A stretch of 64,000 bases of DNA from Roseovarius sp. (GCF_030373445.1 NZ_JAUCYU010000002.1:310001-374000); one strand, 5' to 3'; counted from the stretch's first letter, positions 42,416 to 51,124 are shown. The notes: generated from the sequence alone by a model not told the origin. Program-made: numbers and translations.

Positions 42416-43357
42416 ATGAGCCGAGCATTCGTATTTCCCGGGCAGGGGGCGCAGAGCATTGGCATGGGGCGCGAGCTGGCCGAGGCCTATCCGGCGGCGA
42501 AGGCCGTGTTCGACGAGGTGGACGAGGCGCTGGGCGAGAAGCTGAGCGCGCTGATCTGGGAGGGGGAGGCGGAGGAGCTGACCCTGACGCAGAACGCGCA
42601 GCCGGCGCTGATGGCCACGTCGCTGGCGGCGATGCGGGCGCTGGAGGCCGAGGGCGTGAGCGTGGAGGCGGCCGGAATGGTGGCCGGGCATTCGCTGGGC
42701 GAATACTCGGCGCTGGCGGCGGCCGGGGCGCTGAGCGTGGCGGACACGGCACGGTTGCTGCGGACGAGGGGCCGGGCGATGCAGGAGGCGGTGCCGGTGG
42801 GCGTGGGCGCCATGGCGGCTTTGCTGGGCATGGACCTCGAAGGGGCCAGGGCGCTGGCGGCGGACGCGGCCGAGGGGCAGGTCTTGCAGGCGGCGAATGA
42901 CAACGACCCCAGCCAGGTGGTGATTTCCGGGCATAAGGAGGCGGTCGAGCGGGCCGTCGAGATGGCCAAGGAGCGGGGCGCGAAACGCGCCATGCTGCTG
43001 CCGGTGAGCGCGCCGTTCCATTGCGCGCTGATGGAGCCGGCGGCGAAGGTGATGGAAGAGGCGCTGGGCGGGGTCGAGATTGCCGCGCCGCAAGTGCCGC
43101 TGGTGGCCAACGTGCGGGCCGGGGCGGTGAGCGACCCGGACGAGATCCGGGCGTTGCTGGTGGAGCAGGTGACGGGGTCTGTCCGGTGGCGCGAGTCGGT
43201 GGAGTTCATGAGCCGCGAGGGCGTGAGCGAGGTCTGGGAGATCGGTGCGGGCAAGGCGCTGAGCGGGATGATCCGGCGGATCGACAAGGAAATCGCCTGC
43301 CGGGCCGTGGGCGCGCCGGCGGATGTGACGGCGGCGGCGGAGAGCTTGCGGGGCTAG
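42416..43357 (+). CDS. fabD: Malonyl-CoA:ACP transacylase
   Basis: FabD loads malonyl groups onto acyl carrier protein. The 313-aa protein begins MSRAFVFPGQGAQSIGMG and has the active-site GHSLGEYSALAAAG near residue 90 and the second catalytic segment SAPFHCALM near residue 200. It is the first gene of a fabD-fabG-acpP-(HisA-like)-fabF-mltG run resembling the E. coli fab cluster without plsX-fabH. A possible promoter was not seen in the 160 bases before it. Confidence 0.97.
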   Translation: MSRAFVFPGQGAQSIGMGRELAEAYPAAKAVFDEVDEALGEKLSALIWEGEAEELTLTQNAQPALMATSLAAMRALEAEGVSVEAAGMVAGHSLGEYSALAAAGALSVADTARLLRTRGRAMQEAVPVGVGAMAALLGMDLEGARALAADAAEGQVLQAANDNDPSQVVISGHKEAVERAVEMAKERGAKRAMLLPVSAPFHCALMEPAAKVMEEALGGVEIAAPQVPLVANVRAGAVSDPDEIRALLVEQVTGSVRWRESVEFMSREGVSEVWEIGAGKALSGMIRRIDKEIACRAVGAPADVTAAAESLRG

Positions 43358-43389
43358 GCCCGTGTCAATGGATGAACAGGGAGCTATAG

Positions 43390-44127
43390 ATGTTTGATCT
43401 GACGGGAAAATGCGCGCTGGTGACCGGGGCCTCGGGCGGGATCGGCGGGGCGATTGCCAAGGCGCTGCACGGCGCCGGGGCGACGGTGGCGCTGAGCGGC
43501 ACGCGGGTCGAGCCGCTGGAGGCGCTGGCCAAGGAGCTGGGAGAGCGGGCGCATGTGCTGCCCTGCAACCTGGGCGATCCGGAGGCGGTCGATTCGCTGC
43601 CCAAGCAGGCGATCGAGGCGATGGGCGGGCTCGATATCCTGGTGAACAACGCGGGCGTGACAAGGGACCAGCTGTTCATGCGGATGTCGGACGAGGACTG
43701 GCAGACGGTGCTGGACGTGAACCTGACCGCGACGATGCGGCTGTGCCGGGCCGTGGTGCGGCCGATGATGAAGGCGCGCTGGGGGCGGATCGTGAATATC
43801 AGCTCGGTCGTGGGCACCACGGGCAACGCGGGGCAGGTGAACTATGCCGCGTCGAAAGCCGGGATGGTTGGGATGACCAAGTCGATCGCCCACGAGGTGG
43901 CGAGCCGGGGCATCACCGCGAACGCCGTGGCGCCCGGTTTCATCGCCACCGCGATGACCGACAAGCTGTCGGATGCGCAGAAGGAGGCGATCAATACGCA
44001 GATTCCCGCCGCGCGCATGGGCACGCCCGAGGAAATCGCCGCCGCGGTGCTTTACCTGGCCAGTCCCGAGGCCGGATATGTCACTGGCGCGACCTTGCAT
44101 GTGAATGGCGGAATGGCCATGATTTAG
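43390..44127 (+). CDS. fabG: 3-oxoacyl-ACP reductase FabG
   Basis: An NADPH-dependent SDR of 245 aa reducing 3-oxoacyl-ACP in fatty acid elongation. It has TGASGGIGGAIA near residue 12, NNAGVTRDQLFMRM near residue 85, the catalytic Ser in NISSVVGTTGN and the Y-x3-K pair in NYAASKAGM near residue 151, ending TGATLHVNGGMAMI. It follows fabD by 32 bases and precedes acpP. Confidence 0.97.
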   Translation: MFDLTGKCALVTGASGGIGGAIAKALHGAGATVALSGTRVEPLEALAKELGERAHVLPCNLGDPEAVDSLPKQAIEAMGGLDILVNNAGVTRDQLFMRMSDEDWQTVLDVNLTATMRLCRAVVRPMMKARWGRIVNISSVVGTTGNAGQVNYAASKAGMVGMTKSIAHEVASRGITANAVAPGFIATAMTDKLSDAQKEAINTQIPAARMGTPEEIAAAVLYLASPEAGYVTGATLHVNGGMAMI

Positions 44128-44176
44128 GGCGTGATGCCTTGTAATTTCCCCGGTAAACCCCAGTTCGGGAAAACAT

Positions 44177-44204
44177 TTGCCAATCGCGCACCATGTGCTA
44201 TAGG
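44177..44204 (+). promoter_or_regulatory. Probable sigma70 promoter of acpP
   Basis: TTGCCA (44177-44182), 16-base spacer, TATAGG (44199-44204); it gives a leader of about 160 bases before acpP, consistent with separate strong expression of acyl carrier protein. Confidence 0.6.
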
Positions 44205-44368
44205 CGGCGCAGTTTCGAACCGGGGGCGGGCAGATGACCTGCCGGCCGACGCCCGTGATGGACGGGCCGAATGAACCGCCCAGAGGGGCATAACCGAAGG
44301 CCGCTTCCCGGTGCGGGCAGGGGCGGAAAACGGGCCAGAGCGCCCGAGACAAGATGAGGAACGAAAAC

Positions 44369-44602
44369 ATGAGCGATATCGCAGACCGCGTGAAGAAGAT
44401 CGTTGTGGAGCACCTTGGCGTGGAAGAGGACAAGGTGACCGAAAACGCTTCGTTCATCGACGATCTGGGCGCAGACAGCCTCGACACGGTCGAATTGGTC
44501 ATGGCCTTTGAAGAAGAATTCGGCATCGAGATTCCCGATGACGCCGCCGAAACGATCCAGACCTTCGGCGACGCGGTCAAGTTCATCAGCGAAGCCCAGT
44601 AA
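44369..44602 (+). CDS. acpP: Acyl carrier protein
   Basis: A 77-aa acidic protein. The 4'-phosphopantetheine attachment site [16 protein letters not shown] is present, with Ser in GADSLDT near residue 37. Start [17 protein letters not shown] is canonical. Five codons upstream another Met exists (MRNEN) but the known N-terminus starts at 44369. A terminator follows. Confidence 0.98.
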   Translation: MSDIADRVKKIVVEHLGVEEDKVTENASFIDDLGADSLDTVELVMAFEEEFGIEIPDDAAETIQTFGDAVKFISEAQ

Positions 44603-44630
44603 GCCACGCTGGAACGACCGCAGGAATGCA

Positions 44631-44660
44631 GGCCCCCGCTTGAAAAGGCGGGGGCCTTTT
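44631..44660 (+). terminator. Terminator of acpP
   Basis: GGCCCCCGC-TTGAAAAG-GCGGGGGCC followed by TTTT. Confidence 0.88.
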
Positions 44661-44842
44661 GCATGCGCCGGTTGTGGCGCGGATGGGCTGGACCGGGCCG
44701 GCGACCGCCCTATTTCGTGACCGGAGGCCGTTTACGGCGCTCATCATGCCGATTTGGAGATATACCCGAATTCGCATAGACTTCATTTTCCCCGCCGACC
44801 GCCGAGCCGGGCGGGACAAGCCGAATCAAAAGGGCTGCTACC

Positions 44843-45586
44843 ATGATTATTTATCCCACCCTCGAACTTTATAACGGCAAGGTCGTGTCGCTGACCCGCG
44901 GGCGGCTGGAGGAGCCGGTGATCTGGCATGTGGACCCGATCGAGACGGTCCGGAATTTCGCCGCCGACGGGGCGTCGTGGGTGCATGTCACCGATATCAA
45001 CGCGCTGGCCGGGGACGGCGACAACAACGAGCTGCTGGAGAAGATCATCCGGGCCGCGGGCATCCCGGTGCAGCTGGGCGGCGGGTTCCGGTCGCGCGAC
45101 GGGGTGCACCGCTGGATCGACAAGGGCGCGGGCCGGATCGTGATCGGCACGATGGCGGCGCATGACCCCGACCTCGTGAAGGAGCTGGCGAAGTATCACC
45201 CCGACCAGATCGTCCTGGCCGTGGACATCTACGACGGCTCGGTCATGACCGAGGGCTGGCGGACGCGCAGCGCCTTCGTGCCGGAGACCTACGTGGCGGC
45301 CTTCGAGGAGGCGCCGCTGGCCGGGATCATCGTGACCGATATCGACGCCGATATCGAGGATACGGATGCGAGCCTCGCGGTGATTTCCGGGCTGGCGAAG
45401 GAGACCCGCCACAACGTGATCGCGCGGGGCACGGTGCGCAGCGCGGATGACGTGGCGCGGCTGAAATACATCCCCAACATTGCCGGCACGCTGATCGGGC
45501 GGGCCCTGCTTTCCAAGGACGTGGACCTCAAGCGGGCGCTGGAAATCGCCGCCGCCGAGGGTGAGCCGATCGCGGAATTCCAGTAG
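44843..45586 (+). CDS. HisA/HisF-like TIM-barrel protein
   Basis: A 247-aa TIM barrel with the HisA phosphate-binding repeats: LGGGFRSRDGVHRWIDKGAGRIVIGT near residue 78 and IARGTVRSADDVARL near residue 192. In true HisA (ProFAR isomerase) the catalytic Asp8 lies in P-A-I-D-L; here the first strand is PTLELYNG, giving Glu8. The second catalytic segment reads AVDIYDG (Asp128 kept, Arg replaced by Tyr). It is thus probably a paralogue without normal HisA activity. It sits between acpP and fabF, not with histidine genes. Confidence 0.8.
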   Translation: MIIYPTLELYNGKVVSLTRGRLEEPVIWHVDPIETVRNFAADGASWVHVTDINALAGDGDNNELLEKIIRAAGIPVQLGGGFRSRDGVHRWIDKGAGRIVIGTMAAHDPDLVKELAKYHPDQIVLAVDIYDGSVMTEGWRTRSAFVPETYVAAFEEAPLAGIIVTDIDADIEDTDASLAVISGLAKETRHNVIARGTVRSADDVARLKYIPNIAGTLIGRALLSKDVDLKRALEIAAAEGEPIAEFQ

Positions 45587-45608
45587 CCTTCGGTATGCGG
45601 AAAACGCG

Positions 45609-45635
45609 GGGGCGCCGACGTGGGCGCCCCTTTTT
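45609..45635 (+). terminator. Terminator between HisA-like gene and fabF
   Basis: GGGGCGCC-GACGTG-GGCGCCCC followed by five T. Confidence 0.85.
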
Positions 45636-45703
45636 CGTTGGGCTTGCCCCTTGGGGGCAAGGCACGGTATGAGCAGCGGACAGAGTTGAGAAAGGGCATA
45701 GGT

Positions 45704-46963
45704 ATGCGTCGTGTCGTCGTCACAGGTCTGGGACTGGTTACGCCTCTGGCGGATGGGGTCGAGGAAAGCTGGAAGCGCATACTGGACGGACAGTCCGGGG
45801 CCGGCCCGATCCAGAAATTCGATGCCAGCCGGGTGATCACCAAGTATGCCTGCGAGGTGCCCTATGGCGACGGGAGCGACGGGACGTTCAACCCCGACGC
45901 CTATCTCGAGCCCAAGGAGCAGCGGAAGGTCGATGATTTCATCCTGTACGGGATGGCCGCCGCCGACCAGGCGGTGAAGGATGCCGGCTGGACGCCCGAG
46001 GACGAGGAAAGCCGGCTGCGCACGGGCGTGATGATCGGCTCGGGAATCGGCGGGTTGCGCTCGATCGAGCAGACCACGCTTCTGATGCACGAGAAGGGCC
46101 CCAAGCGGGTGTCGCCCTTCTTCATTCCCGGCGCGCTGATCAACCTTGTCAGCGGGCAGGTGGGCATTCGCTATGGCTTCAAGGGGCCGAACCACGCGGT
46201 GGTGACCGCTTGTTCGACCGGCGCGCATGCGATCGGGGATGCGGCAAGGCTGATCCAGCATGGCGATGCCGAGGTGATGATCGCGGGCGGGGCGGAATCG
46301 GCCATCTGCGAGATCGGGATTGCCGGGTTCAACGCCTGCAAGGCGCTGTCGACCAAGCGCGAGGACGACCCGAAGGCCGCGAGCCGCCCCTATGACGTGG
46401 ACCGCGACGGATTCGTCATGGGCGAGGGCGCGGGCGTGGTGGTGCTCGAGGAATACGAGCACGCCAAGGCGCGGGGCGCCAAGATCTATGCCGAGGTTCT
46501 GGGCTATGGCCTGTCGGGCGATGCCTATCACATCACCGCGCCGAGCGAGGATGGCGATGGCGGGTTCCGGGCGATGCAGGCGGCGCTGCGCAATGGCGGG
46601 CTCGATGCGTCGGAGGTGGATTACATCAACGCGCACGGCACCTCGACCATGGCCGACACGATCGAACTGAAGGCCGTCGAGCGGCTGTTGGGCAATGCGG
46701 CGAGCAAGGCGACGATGAGCTCGACCAAGTCGTCGACCGGGCACCTGCTGGGGGCGGCGGGCGCGATCGAGGCGATCTTCTCGATCCTGGCGATCCGCGA
46801 CCAGGTGGCGCCGCCGACGATCAACCTCGACAACCCGGCGGTGGAGACGCCGCTTGACCTGGCGCCAAATGCCAAGCGGGAGCGGAAGATCAGCGTGGTG
46901 ATGTCGAACAGTTTCGGCTTTGGCGGCACCAACGCGTCTGTCGTCATGGGAGCGCCGCGCTGA
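45704..46963 (+). CDS. fabF: 3-oxoacyl-ACP synthase II
   Basis: FabF (KAS II) condenses malonyl-ACP with acyl-ACP. The 419-aa protein has the thiolase-fold triad Cys-His-His: ACSTGAHA near residue 172, NAHGTSTMADTIE near residue 311 and GHLLGAAGAIEA near residue 346. Start MRRVVVTGLGLVTPLADG is canonical. Its stop codon overlaps the mltG start (TGATG). Confidence 0.97.
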   Translation: MRRVVVTGLGLVTPLADGVEESWKRILDGQSGAGPIQKFDASRVITKYACEVPYGDGSDGTFNPDAYLEPKEQRKVDDFILYGMAAADQAVKDAGWTPEDEESRLRTGVMIGSGIGGLRSIEQTTLLMHEKGPKRVSPFFIPGALINLVSGQVGIRYGFKGPNHAVVTACSTGAHAIGDAARLIQHGDAEVMIAGGAESAICEIGIAGFNACKALSTKREDDPKAASRPYDVDRDGFVMGEGAGVVVLEEYEHAKARGAKIYAEVLGYGLSGDAYHITAPSEDGDGGFRAMQAALRNGGLDASEVDYINAHGTSTMADTIELKAVERLLGNAASKATMSSTKSSTGHLLGAAGAIEAIFSILAIRDQVAPPTINLDNPAVETPLDLAPNAKRERKISVVMSNSFGFGGTNASVVMGAPR

Positions 46964-48120
46964 TGTGGCGGAACATCGCGTCGAATTTCCTGACGTTCCT
47001 GGTTGTCGTTGTGTTCCTTGTCGCGGGGGTGATCCTGTGGGGGCAGAACGCGTATAACTCGGCCGGGCCGCTGGAGGGGTCGATCTGCCTGCGGGTGGAC
47101 CGGGGCAGCAACATGCGGCGGGTCTCGGAGAACCTCGAGGAGCGGGGCGCCGTGAGCAGCAGCACGATTTTCCGCATCGGGGCGGATTACACCGGCAAGG
47201 ACGGGCTGCTGAAGGCCGGTAGCTGGCTGATCCCCGAGGGGGCCACGATGGCCGAGATCACCGACCTTGTGACCCGCGGCGGGGCGAGCACCTGTGGCAC
47301 GGAGGTGGTTTACCGCATCGGGGTGACGCAGGTTCAGGCGCAGGTGCGCGAACTGGACCCGGCGACGGAGGCCTATCGCGAGGTCGTGGAGTTCGACCTG
47401 CTGGGCGAGGCCGACGCGCCGGGGGAATATACCGAGGTGGTGGCGCAGAACGACACGCGGTTCCGGATCAACATCGCCGAGGGCGTGACAAGTTGGCAGA
47501 TCGTGACCGCGCTCAATGCCGTGGAAGTGATGGAAGGCGAGATCGGCGGCGTGCCGCCCGAGGGGAGCCTTGCGCCGACGAGCTACGAGGTGGAGCGGGG
47601 CGACGTGCGGGCGGAGCTGCTGGACCGGATGAAGGAGATCCAGACGACGCGGCTGGCCGCGGCGTGGGAGGCACGGGACGATGACCTGCCGCTGGAGGAC
47701 CCGTCGGACGTGCTGATCCTGGCCTCGATCATCGAGAAGGAGACCGGCGTGCCGGAAGAGCGCGGGCAGGTGGCGAGCGTGTTCGTGAACCGGCTGCGGC
47801 GGGGGATGCGGCTTCAGACCGACCCGACGGTGATCTATGGCATTACCAAGGGTGAAGGCGTGTTGGGCCGGGGCCTGAGGCAGAGTGAGCTTCGGCAGGC
47901 AACGCCTTACAATACCTACGTTATTCAAGGCTTGCCGCCGACGCCGATCGCCAACCCGGGCGAGGCGAGCCTGATGGCCGCGGTGCAGCCGGCAGAGACG
48001 GATTACGTGTTCTTCGTGGCCGATGGCTCGGGCGGGCACGCGTTTGCCGAGACGCTGGACGAGCATAACGAGAACGTCGCGCGCTGGCGCGAACTGGAAG
48101 CGCAGCGGCAGAACCAGTAG
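46963..48120 (+). CDS. mltG: Endolytic transglycosylase MltG (YceG)
   Basis: A 385-aa inner-membrane lytic transglycosylase that cuts nascent glycan strands and sets their length. One N-terminal helix (about residues 8-28), a LysM-like region, then the YceG catalytic segment: ILASIIEKETGVPEERGQVASV near residue 250 with the catalytic Glu, and LQTDPTVIYGI near residue 290, closing YVFFVADGSGGHAFAETLDEHN. The fabF-mltG overlap is the conserved end of the fab cluster; pabC, which lies between them in E. coli, is absent. Confidence 0.95.
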   Translation: MWRNIASNFLTFLVVVVFLVAGVILWGQNAYNSAGPLEGSICLRVDRGSNMRRVSENLEERGAVSSSTIFRIGADYTGKDGLLKAGSWLIPEGATMAEITDLVTRGGASTCGTEVVYRIGVTQVQAQVRELDPATEAYREVVEFDLLGEADAPGEYTEVVAQNDTRFRINIAEGVTSWQIVTALNAVEVMEGEIGGVPPEGSLAPTSYEVERGDVRAELLDRMKEIQTTRLAAAWEARDDDLPLEDPSDVLILASIIEKETGVPEERGQVASVFVNRLRRGMRLQTDPTVIYGITKGEGVLGRGLRQSELRQATPYNTYVIQGLPPTPIANPGEASLMAAVQPAETDYVFFVADGSGGHAFAETLDEHNENVARWRELEAQRQNQ

Positions 48121-48128
48121 GCGGATCA

Positions 48129-48152
48129 GGCCGGGCGCGAGGGCGCCCGGCC
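48129..48152. repeat. Strong hairpin after mltG
   Basis: GGCCGGGCGC-GAGG-GCGCCCGGCC is a perfect 10-bp stem with a four-base loop, 8 bases after the mltG stop. It lacks a following T-run, so it may terminate weakly or only mark the operon end before the GTA promoter. Confidence 0.6.
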
Positions 48153-48222
48153 TGCGCGCCAAACCTTAAGAAAATGTAATTATTACGGGCGGTTGGGTTG
48201 CGAGGCTCAGCCCCTTTTCATT

Positions 48223-48251
48223 GACTTTCGCGGTAAATGCAAGTATAGGTT
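48223..48251 (+). promoter_or_regulatory. Promoter of the GTA structural cluster
   Basis: TTGACT (48223-48228), exactly 17 bases, TATAGG (48246-48251), 105 bases upstream of g1. It is the best sigma70-like match seen in the window. In R. capsulatus the GTA cluster promoter is activated by GafA; a binding site could lie in the 70 bases before this box but no motif was recognised. Confidence 0.65.
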
Positions 48252-48355
48252 GTGTTTGCGTGCCGATGGGTCAGGGGGACCGGGGCGGAAGCTGTCGGTC
48301 ACAGGCAGCGAGCGTCGCCCGCCCGGAAATGAGCGCGCGTCACGAGCGGTGAAAC

Positions 48356-48685
48356 ATGATTCTGATAACACGGGACGACGGGCCTTCGGGCCTGGCGGCC
48401 TCGGTCGGGCTGATCGAACGCCAGATGGCGGAGATGCGGGCCGAGCTGGAGGTCATTCACGCACGGATCAGGGAAGGTGAGATGGAGGGCATCAGGGATG
48501 CTTCCCGGATCACGGCCGATATCCGGCACTGGTTGAAACTTGCACTGGAAGCGGAGGTGCAATTTGCAAAATTCAAAGCGAAAGACAGAGGGATTGTTCG
48601 GGATTACGCCCTCGACTTCACGGAAGCCAGAGACTCTATCCGGGGCCGCCTGGCTCGCCTCGGAAGGGGCGGCGGCGCAGGCTGA
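48356..48685 (+). CDS. g1: GTA g1, small terminase
   Basis: A 109-aa helical protein at the first position of the GTA cluster. It has a coiled-coil-like N-terminal region (about residues 17-60, LIERQMAEMRAELEVIHAR) and a basic C-terminus (RGRLARLGRGGG). The position and length match g1 of RcGTA, which acts as the small terminase subunit (TerS) selecting DNA for headful packaging with weak sequence preference. The 3' end overlaps terL by about 90 bases in another frame. Confidence 0.85.
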   Translation: MILITRDDGPSGLAASVGLIERQMAEMRAELEVIHARIREGEMEGIRDASRITADIRHWLKLALEAEVQFAKFKAKDRGIVRDYALDFTEARDSIRGRLARLGRGGGAG

Positions 48686-49976
48686 GTTTCTCGACAGTCT
48701 GAGCGACGGGGAGATCCTGGCGCTGCCCTACCTGTTCGAGTTCTGGGCGATGGCGCACCAGGTGCCGCCCGAGGGCGACTGGCGGGCCTGGGTGGCCATG
48801 GGCGGGCGCGGCGCGGGCAAGACCCGCGCCGGGGCGGAATGGGTGCGGGCGCAGGTCGAGGGGGCCAAGCCGCTCGACAAGGGGCGGTGCCGGACGGTGG
48901 CGCTGGTGGCCGAGACGGTGGACCAGGCGCGCGACGTGATGGTGTTCGGCGAGAGCGGGATACTCGCCTGTTCGCCGCCCGACCGGCGGCCGGAGTGGCA
49001 GGCGACGCGGCGGCGGCTGGTCTGGCCCAATGGTGCGGTGGCGCAGGTGTTTTCGGCCAGTGAGCCCGAGAGTTTGCGGGGGCCGCAGTTCGATTGCGCC
49101 TGGGCCGACGAGCTGGCCAAGTGGAAGAAGGGGCGCGATACGTGGGACATGCTGCAGTTCGCGTTGCGGTTGGGGGAGAGGCCGCAGGTTTGCGTGACGA
49201 CGACGCCGCGCAACGTGGGCGTGTTGAAGGAGCTGCTGGCAAGGGAGAGCACGGTGGTGACGAGCGCGCCGACGGAGGCGAACGCGGCGAACCTTGCGGC
49301 GTCGTTCCTGCGCGAGGTCGAGGCGCGCTATGCCGGCACGCGGCTGGGGCGGCAGGAGCTGGAGGGGGTGTTGCTGGAGGACGTGGAGAATGCGCTCTGG
49401 ACGTCGCGCGGGTTGGAGACGGCACGGGTGCCGGTGTTGCCCGATCTCGACCGGGTGGTCGTGGCGGTGGATCCGCCGGTGACGGGCAAGGCGGGCTCGG
49501 ATGCCTGCGGGATCGTGGTGGCGGGCGCGGTGACGCGGGGGCCGGTGCAGGAATGGCGGGCCTATGTTCTGGCGGATTGCACGGTGTCGGCGGCGAGCCC
49601 GTCGACATGGGCCAGGGCCGCGATCCGGGCGATGGAGCGGTTCGGGGCCGACCGGATGGTGGCGGAGGTGAACCAGGGCGGGGACCTGGTGACGGAGGTG
49701 ATAAGGCAGGTCGACCCGATGGTGCCGGTGAAGCAGGTCCATGCGAGCCGGGGGAAGGCGGCAAGGGCGGAGCCGGTGGCGGCGCTCTACGAGCAGGGAC
49801 GGGTGCATCATTGCGGGGAGCTGGGGGCGCTGGAGGACCAGATGTGCGCGATGACGGCGCAGGGGTTCGACGGCAAGGGCAGCCCGGACCGGGTGGATGC
49901 GCTGGTCTGGGCGCTGACGGAGCTGATCGTGGAGCCGGCGGCGAAGTGGCGGCAGCCGCAGGTGCGGGCGGTGTGA
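48594..49976 (+). CDS. terL: GTA g2, large terminase
   Basis: The DNA-packaging motor of the particle, with an N-terminal ATPase and C-terminal nuclease. Walker A is GGRGAGKTRAG, Walker B is CAWADELAKW, and the RNase H-like nuclease carries VVAVDPPVTG and a closing SPDRVDALVWALTEL. About 460 aa. The start is uncertain: no ATG lies before the conserved region, so a TTG at 48594 next to AGAGG is proposed; a TTG at 48540 is possible. It overlaps g1 extensively. The next canonical gene, the portal, is about 1.26 kb away because two extra genes intervene. Confidence 0.9.
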   Translation: MFGITPSTSRKPETLSGAAWLASEGAAAQAEFLDSLSDGEILALPYLFEFWAMAHQVPPEGDWRAWVAMGGRGAGKTRAGAEWVRAQVEGAKPLDKGRCRTVALVAETVDQARDVMVFGESGILACSPPDRRPEWQATRRRLVWPNGAVAQVFSASEPESLRGPQFDCAWADELAKWKKGRDTWDMLQFALRLGERPQVCVTTTPRNVGVLKELLARESTVVTSAPTEANAANLAASFLREVEARYAGTRLGRQELEGVLLEDVENALWTSRGLETARVPVLPDLDRVVVAVDPPVTGKAGSDACGIVVAGAVTRGPVQEWRAYVLADCTVSAASPSTWARAAIRAMERFGADRMVAEVNQGGDLVTEVIRQVDPMVPVKQVHASRGKAARAEPVAALYEQGRVHHCGELGALEDQMCAMTAQGFDGKGSPDRVDALVWALTELIVEPAAKWRQPQVRAV

Positions 49977-50083
49977 AAGGGGCGGGCGCGGTCGAGAGGC
50001 GGCGCCCGCAATGCCATCCGGATGCGTGATATGGACGGCGCATGCGGGGTATGCTCTGGTAGGGGCCGGATTTGACCGGGACT

Positions 50084-50497
50084 ATGCGGGCATTGGACAG
50101 GAAGCTCAGAGAAGAGTGCAGGCTGCTTCGCAGCATGACCTCCGAGGAGGCCTGTGACTGGCTGATCGCGCGGCACCCGACGTCTCCGAAAATCGTCGAT
50201 CACCGGTCATGGGCCCCGCGGGAGCAGAACCGGCTTTTGCATTTCTATACGTTCGGAAGGCTGCCGCATGCGGCGGGGTGGGGGTATGAAAAGCTGCTGA
50301 AGATCACCTCGGTCCAGCGGTTTGCGCGAGCCATCGAGGCGGCGCTGCCTGACATCGAGGCATCGCGGATGGACCTGCTGGCCTATTGCCTCTTTCCCGC
50401 GTTAAGGGATCGGGCGCGCACACCGAAGGAGAAGGAGGTGGCGGCGCGGCTGATGGAGATCGTATCGGCCATGTCTGAGGGTGCGACACGGCATTGA
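50084..50497 (+). CDS. Unknown gene inserted after terL
   Basis: A 137-aa protein rich in helices (RALDRKLREECRLLRSMTSEEA and ASRMDLLAYCLFPALRDRART). No named family is recognised; it has no signal peptide or membrane segment. R. capsulatus GTA has no gene between g2 and g3, so this is an accessory in the cluster. It is transcribed in the same direction as the GTA genes, 107 bases after terL, preceded by an imperfect GC-rich hairpin (49982-50009). The ribosome site is weak. It could be a GTA-associated accessory or an unrelated passenger. Confidence 0.6.
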   Translation: MRALDRKLREECRLLRSMTSEEACDWLIARHPTSPKIVDHRSWAPREQNRLLHFYTFGRLPHAAGWGYEKLLKITSVQRFARAIEAALPDIEASRMDLLAYCLFPALRDRARTPKEKEVAARLMEIVSAMSEGATRH

Positions 50498-50710
50498 GGG
50501 CGGGGCATGAGGGTGCCTCGCCTTTTTCGATTCCGGTGCTGAGACGCGGATCGCTGGGCCGTGGTGCGGCGAACCGACATCCGCGGAAGGCAATTTATCC
50601 CTGCCAAGTAGATCGAACATTCGAGCGTGCCACTTCGATTGCCAAATCGCCGTGCCGTGGGAACGGCCCTGCGATGCGCGGCGGGCTGAAGCCCTTGATT
50701 CCGCGCGGGG
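50498..50710. other. Gap between the two inserted genes
   Basis: 213 bases without a recognisable gene; it separates a sense gene from an antisense gene, so each stop codon points into it. No terminator with a T-run was seen. Confidence 0.4.
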
Positions 50711-51124
50711 TTACGGCCCGGAGATGTAGGTCTTGTGCGGTGCCGGTTGTGGCGGGGTGAGGGGCAGGTTGCGGTCTTGCAGGATTTGTCGGGCGCGGTT
50801 GCGGAGTTCGGCCCAGAAGGGGGCGTGGTCGAGGGCCTCGTCTGTCCAGAACTCCGGCATGCCGGAGCGGGCGCGGATCAGGTCGTCGAGCGCGGCGATG
50901 TCGGGGTTGGCCGTAAGACAGCCGGGCCAGCTTTGGTCGAGCGCGTCACCGAAATCCTCGACCAACTCGTCAGGGACGGCGACGAAGGCGGGGAAAAGCG
51001 CGCGTTGGGTGGCGCTGTCCTGGGCCAGGGCGCGCAGGGTGCGGATCAGTTCGTTGGAGAGCACGTCGGCGGGCATGGCAGGATTAGGGGACAAATCGTC
51101 AATGAAATCAAGGATCGCGCCCAC
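50711..51124 (-). CDS. Antisense unknown gene inside the GTA cluster
   Basis: A 137-aa soluble acidic protein on the strand opposite to all GTA genes. It has helical N-terminal segments (VLSNELIRTLRALAQDSATQ), the middle part DALDQSWPGCLTANPDIAALDD and a C-terminal MPEFWTDEALDHAPFWAELRNRARQIL before a Pro-rich tail. No family is recognised. The GTG at 51124 is used; an ATG at 51076 would give MPADVLSNELI. It would need its own promoter and would collide with GTA transcription. Confidence 0.55.
   Translation of the reverse strand: MGAILDFIDDLSPNPAMPADVLSNELIRTLRALAQDSATQRALFPAFVAVPDELVEDFGDALDQSWPGCLTANPDIAALDDLIRARSGMPEFWTDEALDHAPFWAELRNRARQILQDRNLPLTPPQPAPHKTYISGP

Noticed and set aside
42257-43663. 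Upstream in-frame extension of the b561-YceI gene on the minus strand.
   Set aside because: It lies opposite fabD and fabG, is low-complexity Arg/Pro-rich, and the family N-terminus MPYANTTHSYG begins at 42256.
48129-48152. Full rho-independent terminator before the GTA cluster.
   Set aside because: The 10-bp stem is strong but no T-run follows, so only a hairpin is annotated.
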